DNA of 64,000 bases, from assembly GCA_900753405.1 (NCBI GenBank), contig CAADYZ010000012.1:62001-126000 (forward strand). The letters are read 5' to 3'. Every line of letters starts with the position of its first letter. Position 1 is the first letter of the stretch. This DNA is from Campylobacteraceae bacterium. Lineage in GTDB: Bacteria; Campylobacterota; Campylobacteria; Campylobacterales; Campylobacteraceae. The notes beneath the pieces were generated by a model. That model was not told the origin of the DNA. It ran no database searches and saw nothing but the letters and a program-made list of their open reading frames with translations. The position numbers and the translations under genes are program-made. This document shows, piece by piece, positions 34,809 through 42,749 of this stretch.

Positions 34809-35771
34809 ATGAAACTTAGTCAAATTTGTGAAATTTTAGAGGTAGATTTTAGTTTAGTTGGCGGCGAGGATTTTGAAATTAGTGCGCTAAATTCGCTAGG
34901 ACGCGCAGGTGGGAGCGAGCTTAGCTACTGCGACAGCGAGAAAAACGCACACTTTATCGAAGCGAGCAAGGCAGGGGCGATCTTAGTCACAAAGCCACTT
35001 GCCAATCTTGTCAAAACCCGCGCCGTCATCGTCCCTAACCCGCATCTTGCCTTTGCCATTTTGTCAAAATTTTACGCCAAACCTCTCTTTGCCACAAACC
35101 CAACACCACCGCAAATCCACCCAACCGCAAGTGTCAGTCCGCGCGCGAATTTAGGCAGCGGCGTGGTCGTTGGCGAAAACAGCGTTGTGATGGCGGGTGT
35201 GTTTTTGGGTGACAATGTCATAGTCGGAAAAGAGTGCGTCATCCACCCAAACGCTGTGCTTTACAATGATGTCAAAGTCGGCGACCGCTGCGTTTTGAAC
35301 GCAAACTGCGTTGTTGGCAGTGACGGCTTTGGCTTTGCGCACACAGCAGACGGACGGCACATCAAAATCCACCACAACGGCTGGGTTGAGGTCGAAGATG
35401 ATGTTGAAATCGGCGCTTGCACGACCATCGACCGCGGCGTTTTTGAGCCGACAATCATCCGTGCATTCAGCAAAATAGACAACCTCGTTCAAGTCGGACA
35501 CAACTGCGAGGTCGGCTTTGGCTGCTTGATCGTCAGTCAAGTTGGACTTAGCGGCAGCTCGAAACTTGGGCGAAATGTGGTGATGGGCGGACAGAGCGCA
35601 ACGGCCGGGCATTTAACCATCGGCGACTTTGCGCAAATCGGCGGGCGCGGTGGCGTGGTAAAAGACATCGCAGGCGGCAAGCAATACGCTGGTTATCCGC
35701 TTATGGAGCTAAAAGAGTGGCTTAGGTTTAACTCAAAACTTTTCAAGCATTTTGACGCCAAAAAGGCGTAA
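34809..35771 (+). CDS. lpxD: UDP-3-O-acylglucosamine N-acyltransferase
   Basis: About 320 residues. LpxD adds the second acyl chain in lipid A synthesis, from acyl-ACP, in the cytoplasm. The N-terminal uridine-binding domain contains ELSYCDSEKN and AGAILVTKPL; the rest is a left-handed beta-helix of hexapeptide repeats (IVGKECVIHPNAVLYNDVKV, VGDRCVLNANCVVGSDGFGF). The catalytic His region IKIHHNGWVEVEDDVEIGA and VGHNCEVGFGCLIVSQVG are clear. Start ATG 34809 has GAAGGAATGCAG upstream; the ATG at 34803 is too close to the RBS. pepD follows after 10 bp. Confidence 0.95.
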   Translation: MKLSQICEILEVDFSLVGGEDFEISALNSLGRAGGSELSYCDSEKNAHFIEASKAGAILVTKPLANLVKTRAVIVPNPHLAFAILSKFYAKPLFATNPTPPQIHPTASVSPRANLGSGVVVGENSVVMAGVFLGDNVIVGKECVIHPNAVLYNDVKVGDRCVLNANCVVGSDGFGFAHTADGRHIKIHHNGWVEVEDDVEIGACTTIDRGVFEPTIIRAFSKIDNLVQVGHNCEVGFGCLIVSQVGLSGSSKLGRNVVMGGQSATAGHLTIGDFAQIGGRGGVVKDIAGGKQYAGYPLMELKEWLRFNSKLFKHFDAKKA

Positions 35772-35781
35772 AAGAGTCGAG

Positions 35782-37161
35782 ATGACACTAGACTTTTTCT
35801 CGCAAATCTGCAAAATCCCACACGCTAGCGGCAACACGCAGCAGCTACAAACTTGGCTAGTCGAGCAGCTAAAACTAAGTGGCGCGTTAGTCAAACAAGA
35901 CGAATTTGGCAACATTTACGCCGTAAAAGGCACGCCCAAAATCTGCCTGCAAGCGCATTTTGATATGGTCAAAGTAGGCGGTAATCCGCAAGTCGAAGTC
36001 CAGCTTGTCAAAAAACAAGACGCCGAGTTTAAGCTGCTAGCCCAAAGCGGTTGGCAGGAGTGTTTGAGCGAGTTAAGAACGGGTGCAAACGGTGGTTTTG
36101 CGGGGGACGAAGGGCTGTTTTTGCGCGCCAAAGACTCCTCGCTTGGTGCGGACAATGGCGTTGGCGTGGCGATGATTTTGTCTGCTTTTGCTAGGCGGAA
36201 AAACCTCGAAGCGTTGATTACAAATGACGAGGAGGTTGGGCTGGTTGGCGCGGAGGGCTTTTGCGGCGAGTTTTTAAGTCCAAATTTGCTAAATCTTGAC
36301 AGCGAAGACGAAGGCGAGATTGTCATAGGTTGTGCGGCGGATGTTAAAATCAAATTTGATTTTGACTGCGAGTGGGAGGAGGCAGTTGGCGGCGAGTTTT
36401 GGCAATTTAGCGCAAAATGTCCGGGCGGTCACAGCGGGATTGACATCGACAAAAACATCCCAAACGCCGTAAGTGTGCTAGCAAAACTCATCCACTCAAA
36501 CGGCGGGCGGCTAGCGTTGTTAAAAGGTGGCGAGAGGATCAACTCCATCCCCGCCGCCGCAAGCGCCATCGCCCACTTCAAAGAAGGTGGCGCGCGCGAG
36601 TGGTTAGAGGGCTTACCACAAGGCGTAACCGCGCACAAAATTCAAGCCGCATTCCCAGTTGAGAGCGGCAAAATCCTCTCCTTTTTGGCAGGCTTTAAAA
36701 GCGGGGTGTATGAAAAAGACGAAAACGGCGTGAAGACGAGCGCGAACCTGAGTTTGGCGGATTTTAGCGGGGCGCGCTGCGAGGTGAGTGTGTTTGCTAG
36801 AAGCAGTGACGAGAGGGCGTTGAAGCGACTTTGCCGCGAGTTTGAGCGTGAATTTAAAGGTTGTGTTGAGGTGGGGCAGATGAGTCTTGCGTGGAAGCCA
36901 AAACGCAACGAATTTAGCGCACTTGTGGCGCAAAAATTCGCGCAAAACCGCCTTTTTGCGACAACAAAGGCGATCCACGCGGGGCTTGAATGCGGCGTGT
37001 TAGTGGCAAATTTCACAAAAAAATTCGCAAAGCCGCTCAACGCCGTTAGCATCGGACCAAACATCACCTCACCACACAGCACAAACGAGGTGTTGGAGCT
37101 TTCGAGTTTAAGGCGGATCGAGCGAGTTTTGGAGGCGGTTTTAGACGAATTTGACGCCTAA
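35782..37161 (+). CDS. pepD: Aminoacyl-histidine dipeptidase (M20 family, PepD)
   Basis: About 459 residues. PepD is a cytoplasmic Zn-dependent dipeptidase with broad Xaa-His specificity. Metal and catalytic motifs of the M20C type: ICLQAHFDMVKVGG, SSLGADNGVGVAMILS, ALITNDEEVGLVGAEG with the catalytic Glu pair, LLNLDSEDEGEIVIGCAADV, and CPGGHSGIDIDKNIPNA. C-terminal GPNITSPHSTNEVLELSSL carries the last His ligand. Start ATG 35782 follows AAAAGAGTCGAG; the frame itself opens inside lpxD. A dispersed-repeat copy at about 36350 is read as VKIKFDFDCEW between the metal-binding and lid parts. Confidence 0.94.
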   Translation: MTLDFFSQICKIPHASGNTQQLQTWLVEQLKLSGALVKQDEFGNIYAVKGTPKICLQAHFDMVKVGGNPQVEVQLVKKQDAEFKLLAQSGWQECLSELRTGANGGFAGDEGLFLRAKDSSLGADNGVGVAMILSAFARRKNLEALITNDEEVGLVGAEGFCGEFLSPNLLNLDSEDEGEIVIGCAADVKIKFDFDCEWEEAVGGEFWQFSAKCPGGHSGIDIDKNIPNAVSVLAKLIHSNGGRLALLKGGERINSIPAAASAIAHFKEGGAREWLEGLPQGVTAHKIQAAFPVESGKILSFLAGFKSGVYEKDENGVKTSANLSLADFSGARCEVSVFARSSDERALKRLCREFEREFKGCVEVGQMSLAWKPKRNEFSALVAQKFAQNRLFATTKAIHAGLECGVLVANFTKKFAKPLNAVSIGPNITSPHSTNEVLELSSLRRIERVLEAVLDEFDA

Positions 37162-37196
37162 GCCGCCAGATTTACGCATTTTGCCACGCTGTTTAA

Positions 37197-37221
37197 GTCA
37201 AATTTGGTTTTGACAATTTTG
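37197..37221 (+). repeat. Dispersed-repeat copy between pepD and the VUT gene
   Basis: TCAAATTTGGTTTTGACAAT, in the 78-bp gap between convergent genes pepD and the VUT-family transporter; it may help termination. Confidence 0.65.
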
Positions 37222-37239
37222 CTTTTGCCAAACGCCGCT

Positions 37240-37779
37240 TTAAAGGGCAGCTTTGACGCGGGCGATGGCGAAGTAGTAAAACAGAGGTATGTTGATCGCG
37301 CCAAGCACTGCTTTGATCGTATAATCCGCAAACGCCATCGTAAGCGTCTCGCCGAGCGAAACAACGCCCCAAAAGGCGATGAGAAAAAAGACGATGGTGT
37401 CGAGGAGTTGGGCGATGAGTGTTGAGCTAACACCTCTTAGCCACCAAATTTTTGGCGCATTTTTTTTCAACAAGTAGAAAAGCACGACATCAAGCGGCTG
37501 CGAGAGGCAAAACGCGGCGATCGAGGCAATGGCGATTTGCGGTGAAGCGGCGAAGTAAGAAGGGACGAAGGCTAGCAAAAGCCCTAACCACAAGGTTTTG
37601 AGCGTCTCTTTCTTGCTGTATCTTTCGCTTAAAATGTCGAGGACTAAAAAGCTAAACGGGTATGTCAATGCGCCGTATGTCAGCGGCGAATGCATTATCT
37701 GAAACTGCACTGTGTAGTTTGCGGTGATGATGATCGCGGCGAGCAGGACGGCACTTAAAACGAGCGTTTTGTTTGACAT
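37240..37779 (-). CDS. VUT-family queuosine-precursor transporter
   Basis: 179 residues with five to six hydrophobic segments (LVLSAVLLAAIIITANYTVQ, LGLLLAFVPSYFA, LISQP-type IASIAAFCLSQPLDVVLFYLL, AQLLDTIVFFLIAFWGV, INIPLFYYFAIA). The YhhQ/VUT signature is present: TYPFSFLVLDILSERYSKKE and LRGVSSTLIAQLLDTIVFF. Members import 7-cyano-7-deazaguanine or related queuosine precursors across the inner membrane. Start follows AAAGAGGAAAA. It is transcribed toward pepD, alone. Substrate assignment is from the family. Confidence 0.88.
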   Translation of the reverse strand: MSNKTLVLSAVLLAAIIITANYTVQFQIMHSPLTYGALTYPFSFLVLDILSERYSKKETLKTLWLGLLLAFVPSYFAASPQIAIASIAAFCLSQPLDVVLFYLLKKNAPKIWWLRGVSSTLIAQLLDTIVFFLIAFWGVVSLGETLTMAFADYTIKAVLGAINIPLFYYFAIARVKAAL

Positions 37780-37851
37780 TTTTCCTCTTTTTGTTGAATT
37801 AAACCGCGCGCATTATAATAATTTTTGCTTAATCTCCTCTCAAAGCAGCTC

Positions 37852-37887
37852 AAATTCGGTTTTAACAAATTTGCAAAAACCGAATTT
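37852..37887. repeat. Inverted pair of dispersed repeats after the cupin gene
   Basis: AAATTCGGTTTT (37852-37863) faces AAAACCGAATTT (37876-37887), a 12-bp perfect stem with a 12-nt loop, 8 bp past the cupin stop codon. Likely terminator of the cupin gene. Confidence 0.7.
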
Positions 37888-37894
37888 AACTCAA

Positions 37895-38245
37895 CTACTC
37901 GACCAAAAAGCCGTCCTCGTGCGTCCATTGCGTCAGGCTGTTTTCTTTGGCTTGGATGCAAAAATAATACAAATCGCTTGTTGCATAAACCTTTCGCACC
38001 ATGCTTGGGGCAACTCTGAGCGCGTCTCCTGCTTTGAGCGCGACCTTTTCTTTGTCAAGCTCGATGAAGCCTTCGCCGCTGATGATGAGATAGACCTCTT
38101 CGTTTTGCTTGTGAGCGTGGTAAAACGGCACTTGCGCGCCTGCTGGCAAGCGGTTGGCTGAGATTTCACAGCCAGTGAGGTTGAGGCTCTCTTTAAGCTC
38201 GCTTCGCGTGCTGTTTTCAAGGCTGATTTTGTTGTAATTTGGCAT
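37895..38245 (-). CDS. Small cupin-domain protein
   Basis: 116 residues forming a single cupin barrel. Motif 1 is GAQVPFYHAHKQNEEVYLIISGEGFIEL, with two His, a Glu and a Gly-Glu-Gly pattern (ligands H-x-H and E); motif 2 is LKAGDALRVAPSMVRKVYA, in which the usual last His is replaced (VRKV), so the metal site has at most three classical ligands. Function is unknown; such proteins may be enzymes or small-molecule sensors. It is divergent from an HxlR-type regulator with about 190 bp between them, a layout that often means the regulator controls the neighbour. Start follows AAAGGAGGGCATT. Confidence 0.85.
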   Translation of the reverse strand: MPNYNKISLENSTRSELKESLNLTGCEISANRLPAGAQVPFYHAHKQNEEVYLIISGEGFIELDKEKVALKAGDALRVAPSMVRKVYATSDLYYFCIQAKENSLTQWTHEDGFLVE

Positions 38246-38300
38246 AATGCCCTCCTTTGGTAAAATTACAAGAAGATTAGCACATTAGAGCCAAGTTGTC

Positions 38301-38330
38301 AAGTAGGCACTTTTTTGTAATGCACTCACC
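38301..38330. promoter_or_regulatory. Possible operator between the cupin and HxlR genes
   Basis: AAGTAGGCACTTTTTTGTAA continues to TGCACTCACC: two GCAC-containing arms around a T-rich centre, in the shared control region. HxlR regulators usually bind imperfect inverted repeats in such positions. The match to any defined site is not shown. Confidence 0.3.
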
Positions 38331-38400
38331 TTTTAGAAACTATTGTGGTAAAATCGCCACTTCTGGCTGTTTTGCGTTTTGAGAAAAAGCAAAATTGTGT

Positions 38401-38406
38401 TATAAT
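38401..38406 (+). promoter_or_regulatory. hxlR-type gene promoter -10 element
   Basis: TATAAT in TTGTGTTATAATCGCGCC, 31 bp before the start at 38438. Confidence 0.55.
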
Positions 38407-38437
38407 CGCGCCTAAAAATTCACCAAAAAGGCTAAAA

Positions 38438-38788
38438 ATGCAAAACTACATCTCACCTTGTCCAGTGGAGACAACACTAAACATCATCGGCAACAAATGG
38501 AAATTTCTCATCATCTGGCATCTGCTTAGCGGAAAAAAGCGTTTTGGCGAGCTGCAAAGGTCGATCTCTGCGACTAAAAATCAAGACATTTCGCAAAAAG
38601 TTTTGACGCAGAATTTGCGTGAGTTGCAAGAAGCGGGGCTTGTCGCAAGGGAGGTTTTCGCGCAAGTCCCGCCAAAAGTCGAATACTCCTTAACTCCGCT
38701 TGGAGCGAGTTTGAGCGGGCTTTTTACGGCGTTGTTGCAGTGGGGCGAAGGCTACATCCTAGCGCAGTCTTCGCCGCCAAAATGTTAA
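38438..38788 (+). CDS. HxlR-family winged-helix regulator
   Basis: About 116 residues from ATG 38438 (RBS AAAAAGGCTAAAA); the frame extends upstream to 38345 but crosses the promoter. The HxlR signature is complete: CPVETTLNIIGNKWKFLIIW, LLSGKKRFGELQRSI, ISQKVLTQNLRELQEAGLV, REVFAQVPPKVEYSLTPLG. An N-terminal Cys (SPCPVE, residue 8 or so) sits where thiol-sensing members of the family (for example HypR, YodB) have their redox Cys, so an oxidant or electrophile signal is possible. A second Cys is the last residue. It probably controls itself and the divergent cupin gene. Its last codons and stop lie in a 42-bp palindrome. Confidence 0.9.
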   Translation: MQNYISPCPVETTLNIIGNKWKFLIIWHLLSGKKRFGELQRSISATKNQDISQKVLTQNLRELQEAGLVAREVFAQVPPKVEYSLTPLGASLSGLFTALLQWGEGYILAQSSPPKC

Positions 38789-38816
38789 AATCAAATTTGA
38801 TTTTAACATTTTGGCG
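38775..38816. terminator. 42-bp perfect palindrome between convergent genes
   Basis: A perfect inverted repeat with no mismatch, centred between 38795 and 38796 on TCAAATTTGA. It starts inside the last codons of the HxlR-type gene and ends one base before the stop codon of the convergent membrane-protein gene. In RNA from either side it forms a 19-20-bp hairpin rich in A and T, with flanking CGCC/GGCG; a bidirectional terminator is the simplest role. Its core is the dispersed repeat TTAAAATCAAATTTGATTTT. Confidence 0.85.
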
Positions 38817-38817
38817 T

Positions 38818-39801
38818 TTAGGCGTGGTAAAACAGCTCGCTGCTGCAAAACCTGCCGCTCTCTTTCAAAAACAGCAAGGTGTTTAGTTTTTTGAAGTCTG
38901 AGTGGCTCAAAAAGCCTCTTAACTCGTCGATCTGCCCAAAGTCGTAAAGCAAAAATCCATACGCCTCGTTGGCACTCACACTGCTTTCTTTAAACTCTGC
39001 AAACAACGCCAAAACCTCTTGCGGAGCGTAGAGGTTTCGCACCGCAAGGGCGATTTGTACAAAGTCTGCGGCGTCAAAGTCGCTTCTTTTTACCAAACGG
39101 CGAAGCTGCTCGGGCGTTAGGTCCTCAGCTTTTGCGAGGCGGGCGATGATTTCGCGTGTGGTGGCGGCGTCAAATTCGAATTTAGCAACATCCTCAAAGT
39201 CGCCTTTTTGGGCGATCAGCGCTAAGGCTTGCTGTTTGACAGCGGGGTTTAGCTCTCTGCCGCTGCTTAAAATCCCAAGTGCGTAGGCGTAGTCGCTTTT
39301 TGCGAGATTGAGTTCGTTGAGGATGACGAGTTTGTTTTGGGGTGGAAGTTTGAAGGGTTTGAGATTTACCGCGTTGCCGCTTTTAGCTTGCAAAAAGAGG
39401 CTGTAAATTTCGTTTAATTTCGCGTTTGAAAAGGTGACTTTTTCTTCACTCCACGGAGAAAGCGCTGTTGCAAGTAGGGTTGGAGTCGAGAAAATCTGCG
39501 TCTTAAACTCCTCATTGGCAACTTGTGCTAACAGCGTTGCTTTTGCCACTTCGTCAAAGGCGTGAATGTCGTTTTTTAGGGCGCGCGAGGCTTTGAAAAT
39601 CTGCCATTCGCAAAATAGAAAATGCGCGATTGTAAAGAGAAAATACAGCACAAGCGGCGCGACAACCCAAGTTGCGACTTTGAGGTTGAAAGTAATGCCA
39701 AAAACTTTAACTTCGTGAAGCGTGTTGAAAAAGCTATGCACCAAAAGCCACATTACGAAGATATACAACAAACTTGCGCCCAAAAAAACCTTTGTTCTCA
39801 T
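38818..39801 (-). CDS. Unassigned membrane protein with a helical C-terminal domain
   Basis: 327 residues. Two hydrophobic segments near the N-terminus (VFLGASLLYIFVMWLLVHSF, about 5-24, and VATWVVAPLVLYFLFTIAHF, about 43-62) are followed by some 260 mainly helical, charged residues ending in a C-terminal Cys (RFCSSELFYHA). It looks like an inner-membrane protein with a cytoplasmic tail of tetratricopeptide-like helices; no enzyme motif is seen. It overlaps dksA by 4 bp (ATGA) and ends the accD-rlmH-dksA operon. A repeat copy at about 39172 is read as AKFEFDAAT. I recognise similar genes only as conserved campylobacter proteins. Confidence 0.8.
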   Translation of the reverse strand: MRTKVFLGASLLYIFVMWLLVHSFFNTLHEVKVFGITFNLKVATWVVAPLVLYFLFTIAHFLFCEWQIFKASRALKNDIHAFDEVAKATLLAQVANEEFKTQIFSTPTLLATALSPWSEEKVTFSNAKLNEIYSLFLQAKSGNAVNLKPFKLPPQNKLVILNELNLAKSDYAYALGILSSGRELNPAVKQQALALIAQKGDFEDVAKFEFDAATTREIIARLAKAEDLTPEQLRRLVKRSDFDAADFVQIALAVRNLYAPQEVLALFAEFKESSVSANEAYGFLLYDFGQIDELRGFLSHSDFKKLNTLLFLKESGRFCSSELFYHA

Positions 39802-40157
39802 TTGCCACCTCGCTCTTTTTCGACTATCTCGCGGCAGTCAAAGCAGTATCTCGCGTGCGGTTTTGCGGTGAGTCGTTGCAGGTCGATCTCCTCGTCACAC
39901 ATCTCGCAAATTCCGAATTTCTTCTCGGCAAATTTGGCTAACGCCCGCTCGATCTCTGCTAGCTCGCGCTCGTTTTGGGCGATGATGCTTGATTGTAAGT
40001 TGGCTTCGGTGTTGATCTTAGCAAAGTCGCCGTCATCAACAGGCGAGGAGTTGGTAATGGCGTTTATGTCGCTGTTGGCATTTGCGATGGCTGCGTTTAA
40101 CTTCTCTTTCCTAGCTTGCAAGAGAGCTTTTAGTTCTTCTAAGTTGCTAGTTGTCAT
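39798..40157 (-). CDS. dksA: DksA/TraR-family zinc-finger protein
   Basis: About 119 residues. DksA binds the secondary channel of RNA polymerase and with ppGpp adjusts transcription of rRNA and amino-acid genes. The N-terminal coiled coil is LEELKALLQARKEKLNAAIA and QNERELAEIERALAKF, with the acidic tip region VDDGDFAKINTEA near residue 40; the C4 zinc finger is GICEMCDEEI ... YCFDCREIVEKE. ATG 40157 after AAAGGATGACT is preferred to 40163. It lies 13 bp from rlmH and overlaps the next gene by 4 bp, as a tight operon. Confidence 0.93.
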   Translation of the reverse strand: MTTSNLEELKALLQARKEKLNAAIANANSDINAITNSSPVDDGDFAKINTEANLQSSIIAQNERELAEIERALAKFAEKKFGICEMCDEEIDLQRLTAKPHARYCFDCREIVEKERGGK

Positions 40158-40176
40158 AGTCATCCTTTATGCAAAG

Positions 40177-40623
40177 TTATTTATGGTAAGGGTGGTTGTT
40201 GTTTATGCAAAGTGCGCGAAAAATCTGCTCATAAAGCATTAGTTTTGCGATTTTGTGTGAAAATGTCATCGCACTCAGACTTATGACGCGCGACATTTTA
40301 CCCTTAAATTCATCGCTTAGCCCATATGCCCCGCCGATGAAAAAGTTGATCTCGTTTTTGTCTTGCAGCAGTTTGGCAAAACCAGCGCTGTCAAGCCTCT
40401 CGCCCCTCTCGTCTAGCCCCACGCAAAAGCCGCTTACGCTCGCGTGGTAAGCCTCTTCGTAAGCCCTAAGCGAGAGGTTGCGGCTTGACTTTTGCGCGCG
40501 TGAGATTTGCGTGTTGAATTTGTTGATTTCACTCACCTTCGCCCACCGCGAAATCATCTTCTTAAACTCGCCAACATCGCTACTTTCGTCTATTTTTTGA
40601 ATGCAATATATATTAATTTGCAT
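40177..40623 (-). CDS. rlmH: 23S rRNA pseudouridine-1915 N3-methyltransferase
   Basis: 148 residues, the usual SPOUT-type RlmH length. It methylates pseudouridine 1915 in helix 69 of 23S rRNA using S-adenosylmethionine. The knot motifs are visible: INFFIGGAYGLSDEFKGKMS, SLSAMTFSHKIAKLMLYEQIFRA, and the C-terminal NNHPYHK. The ATG begins directly after the accD stop codon (no gap), so translation is coupled. The RBS would be inside the accD end. Confidence 0.95.
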   Translation of the reverse strand: MQINIYCIQKIDESSDVGEFKKMISRWAKVSEINKFNTQISRAQKSSRNLSLRAYEEAYHASVSGFCVGLDERGERLDSAGFAKLLQDKNEINFFIGGAYGLSDEFKGKMSRVISLSAMTFSHKIAKLMLYEQIFRALCINNNHPYHK

Positions 40624-41499
40624 CTACGCCCTTTGCGGCTGCGTGGCTTTTGCGTCCTCTTGGCTTGGCGCGAAAAACCTTAGCAGGTCGGCGATGTATT
40701 TTTTCTGCTCACTTCGCGCGACAATAGCGTCAATTAACCCGTGAGAGAGCAAAAATTCCGCCTTTTGAAAACCTTCTGGAAGCGTGGCTTTGATGGTCTG
40801 TTCGATCACCCTCGCGCCCGCAAAGCCGATTGTCGCGCCGGGTTCTGCGATGATCACATCCCCCAAAAAGGCAAAACTCGCGCTCACGCCGCCCATTGTC
40901 GGGTCGGTTAGAAGCGAGATGAACGGTAGTTTTGCCTCAGCTAAAAGTTGCAATGCCGCACTCGTTTTACTCATCTGCATCAAACTAAACATACTCTCTT
41001 GCATCCTCGCCCCGCCGCTTGCGGAGATGATGACAAGTCCGCTGCGTGAGTCGATCGCCCGTTTGACTGCCCGCAAAATCTTCTCGCCTTCAACCGCGCT
41101 CAAACTTCCGCCCATAAACGCAAAGTCAAAGACGACAACTTGCGCCAAAACGCCGTCAATCCGCCCCTCACCAGCGATCGCCGAGCTGAACCGCCCAGTG
41201 GCTTGCGCGTTCTCTTCGAGTCGTTTTTTGTAGGATTTTTTATCAACAAATTTTAGCGGATCAACAGGTTTTAAGTCGTGGTCAAACTCGACAAAACTCC
41301 CCTCATCACATAAAAATTCGATCCTCTTTGCAGCGTTAATTCTAAGGTGAGTGTTACATTTTGAGCAGACAAAAAGATTGGTTTCGATCTCTTTGCTATA
41401 CATTAAATTTCCGCAACCACTGCATTTAATCCAATGCGACGGTGCTTCTTCTTGCGTTGCGCGTTTTTTTCGTAAGTTTTTGAAAAATCCACCTAACAT
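40624..41499 (-). CDS. accD: Acetyl-CoA carboxylase carboxyltransferase beta subunit
   Basis: About 291 residues. AccD with AccA moves the carboxyl group from biotin to acetyl-CoA, the first step of fatty acid synthesis. The Zn ribbon is IKCSGCGNLMYSKEIETNLF then VCSKCN; the carboxyltransferase core has GEGRIDG, FMGGSLSAVEGEKILRAVK, ISASGGARMQESMFSLMQMSK, LLTDPTMGGVSASFAFLGD and ATIGFAGARVIEQTI. ATG 41499 follows AAAGGAATGCAA, better placed than the frame opening at 41517. It heads the operon accD, rlmH, dksA, membrane protein. Confidence 0.96.
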   Translation of the reverse strand: MLGGFFKNLRKKRATQEEAPSHWIKCSGCGNLMYSKEIETNLFVCSKCNTHLRINAAKRIEFLCDEGSFVEFDHDLKPVDPLKFVDKKSYKKRLEENAQATGRFSSAIAGEGRIDGVLAQVVVFDFAFMGGSLSAVEGEKILRAVKRAIDSRSGLVIISASGGARMQESMFSLMQMSKTSAALQLLAEAKLPFISLLTDPTMGGVSASFAFLGDVIIAEPGATIGFAGARVIEQTIKATLPEGFQKAEFLLSHGLIDAIVARSEQKKYIADLLRFFAPSQEDAKATQPQRA

Positions 41500-41610
41500 T
41501 TGCATTCCTTTAAACACAAAATTTGCCGATTATACAAATTTGGCTTTAAAATTTAGCTGAAATGCCTATTTTAGCTAAAAATTTAGCCAAAATTCGTGGA
41601 AATTTGTGTC

Positions 41611-41646
41611 AAATTCGGTTTTAACAAATTTGTCAAAACCGAATTT
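41611..41646. repeat. Inverted pair of dispersed repeats after aguB
   Basis: AAATTCGGTTTT (41611-41622) faces AAAACCGAATTT (41635-41646) with a 12-nt loop, 48 bp past the aguB stop and upstream of accD. Confidence 0.7.
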
Positions 41647-41693
41647 AAAACACGCCATCTCGCGCAACACAGACGCTCTGGTCGCAAACAAAA

Positions 41694-42635
41694 CTAGTCC
41701 AAAAACCGCTTGGTCAAGCCGCCGTAAGCCTCGATCCTCCTGTCGCGTAAAAAGGGCCACCATCGCCTAACGCTTTCGCATCTTTGCAGGTCGAGCGAAA
41801 CCACGCGCGCCACCTCTTCGCGTTCGTCTGAGCAAAAAAGCAGTTCGCCTTGCGCTCCAAAAACAAAGCTATGCCCCCAAAACAAAATCCCCGCTTCACC
41901 GCTCTTGCTTCCGCTCTCTTTAAAGGCTTCGTTTAAGCCGCCTTCGCCGCTTGTCGGCTCGCTGCTAGCCTTTTGGGCTTCAAAGCCAACGCGATTAACC
42001 GCGACAACGGGCAGCGAGTTTGCCACCGCGTGACCTCTTTGCACGGCGATCCACGCGTCAAGTTGGCGGCGTTTTTCATCCTCCGCGTCTGCCTCAAACC
42101 AGCCGATCGCCGTTGGGTAGATCAAAATCTGCGCCCCCTTTAACGCCATAATCCTTGCCGCCTCAGGATACCACTGATCCCAGCATACAAGCACGCCGAG
42201 CCGCCCAACGCTCGTGTGGATGACGCCAAACTCCTCGCCCGGCGTGAAGTAGAATTTTTCGCAAAACTGCGGATCGTCTGGGATGTGCATTTTGCGTTGA
42301 ATTCCAGCCTTTGAGCCGTCTTTGTCAAAAACCACCGCCGTGTTGTGATAAAGCCCTTCGCTGCGTCTTTCAAAAAGCGAAGTGACAAGCACAACGCCCG
42401 CCTCTTTTGCCGCGTTCGCCCAAAACTCGCACTCGCTTTCAAACTCGCCCGCAAGGTCGAAATTCGCCACATCCTGCGTTTGGCAAAAGTAGTGCGTTTG
42501 GTGAAGTTCTTGCAGCACAACAAGCTGCGCGCCCTCTTTTGCCACCTTTTTCACAGCCTCGATGGTGGCTTGACGCGTGGCGGTTTTGCTGCCTTTGTAG
42601 CGGTGCGACACAAGTGCGACATTTAGCTTTTTCAC
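41694..42635 (-). CDS. aguB: N-carbamoylputrescine amidase
   Basis: 313 residues. This nitrilase-superfamily enzyme hydrolyses N-carbamoylputrescine to putrescine, CO2 and ammonia. The catalytic triad is seen in LVVLQELHQTHYFCQ (Glu), RKMHIPDDPQFCEKFYFTPG (Lys), and GVLVCWDQWYPEAAR (Cys). Other family blocks are IGWFEADAEDEKRRQLDAW and VNRVGFE. A Gly/Ser/Glu-rich insert (about residues 222-250) separates the latter from FWGHSFV, longer than usual. Agmatine deiminase is encoded at 44.8 kb on the other strand, beyond rpoD, so the two pathway genes are close but not an operon. Confidence 0.95.
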   Translation of the reverse strand: MKKLNVALVSHRYKGSKTATRQATIEAVKKVAKEGAQLVVLQELHQTHYFCQTQDVANFDLAGEFESECEFWANAAKEAGVVLVTSLFERRSEGLYHNTAVVFDKDGSKAGIQRKMHIPDDPQFCEKFYFTPGEEFGVIHTSVGRLGVLVCWDQWYPEAARIMALKGAQILIYPTAIGWFEADAEDEKRRQLDAWIAVQRGHAVANSLPVVAVNRVGFEAQKASSEPTSGEGGLNEAFKESGSKSGEAGILFWGHSFVFGAQGELLFCSDEREEVARVVSLDLQRCESVRRWWPFLRDRRIEAYGGLTKRFLD

Positions 42636-42700
42636 TTCACTCCTTTAACTCAAATTCGGTTTTTGCAACCGCTAAACATATTAAATTTTTCTACAAATTT

Positions 42701-42747
42701 CAAATTCGGTTTTAACAAAATTCGCAAATTTGCTAAAACCGAATTTG
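42701..42747 (-). terminator. Inverted repeat pair directly after rpoD
   Basis: CAAATTCGGTTTTA (42701-42714) faces TAAAACCGAATTTG (42734-42747), a 14-bp perfect stem with a 19-nt loop, 2 bp past the rpoD stop codon. A third copy (42650-42669) lies beyond. A probable transcription stop built from dispersed repeats. Confidence 0.7.
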
Positions 42748-42749
42748 GG

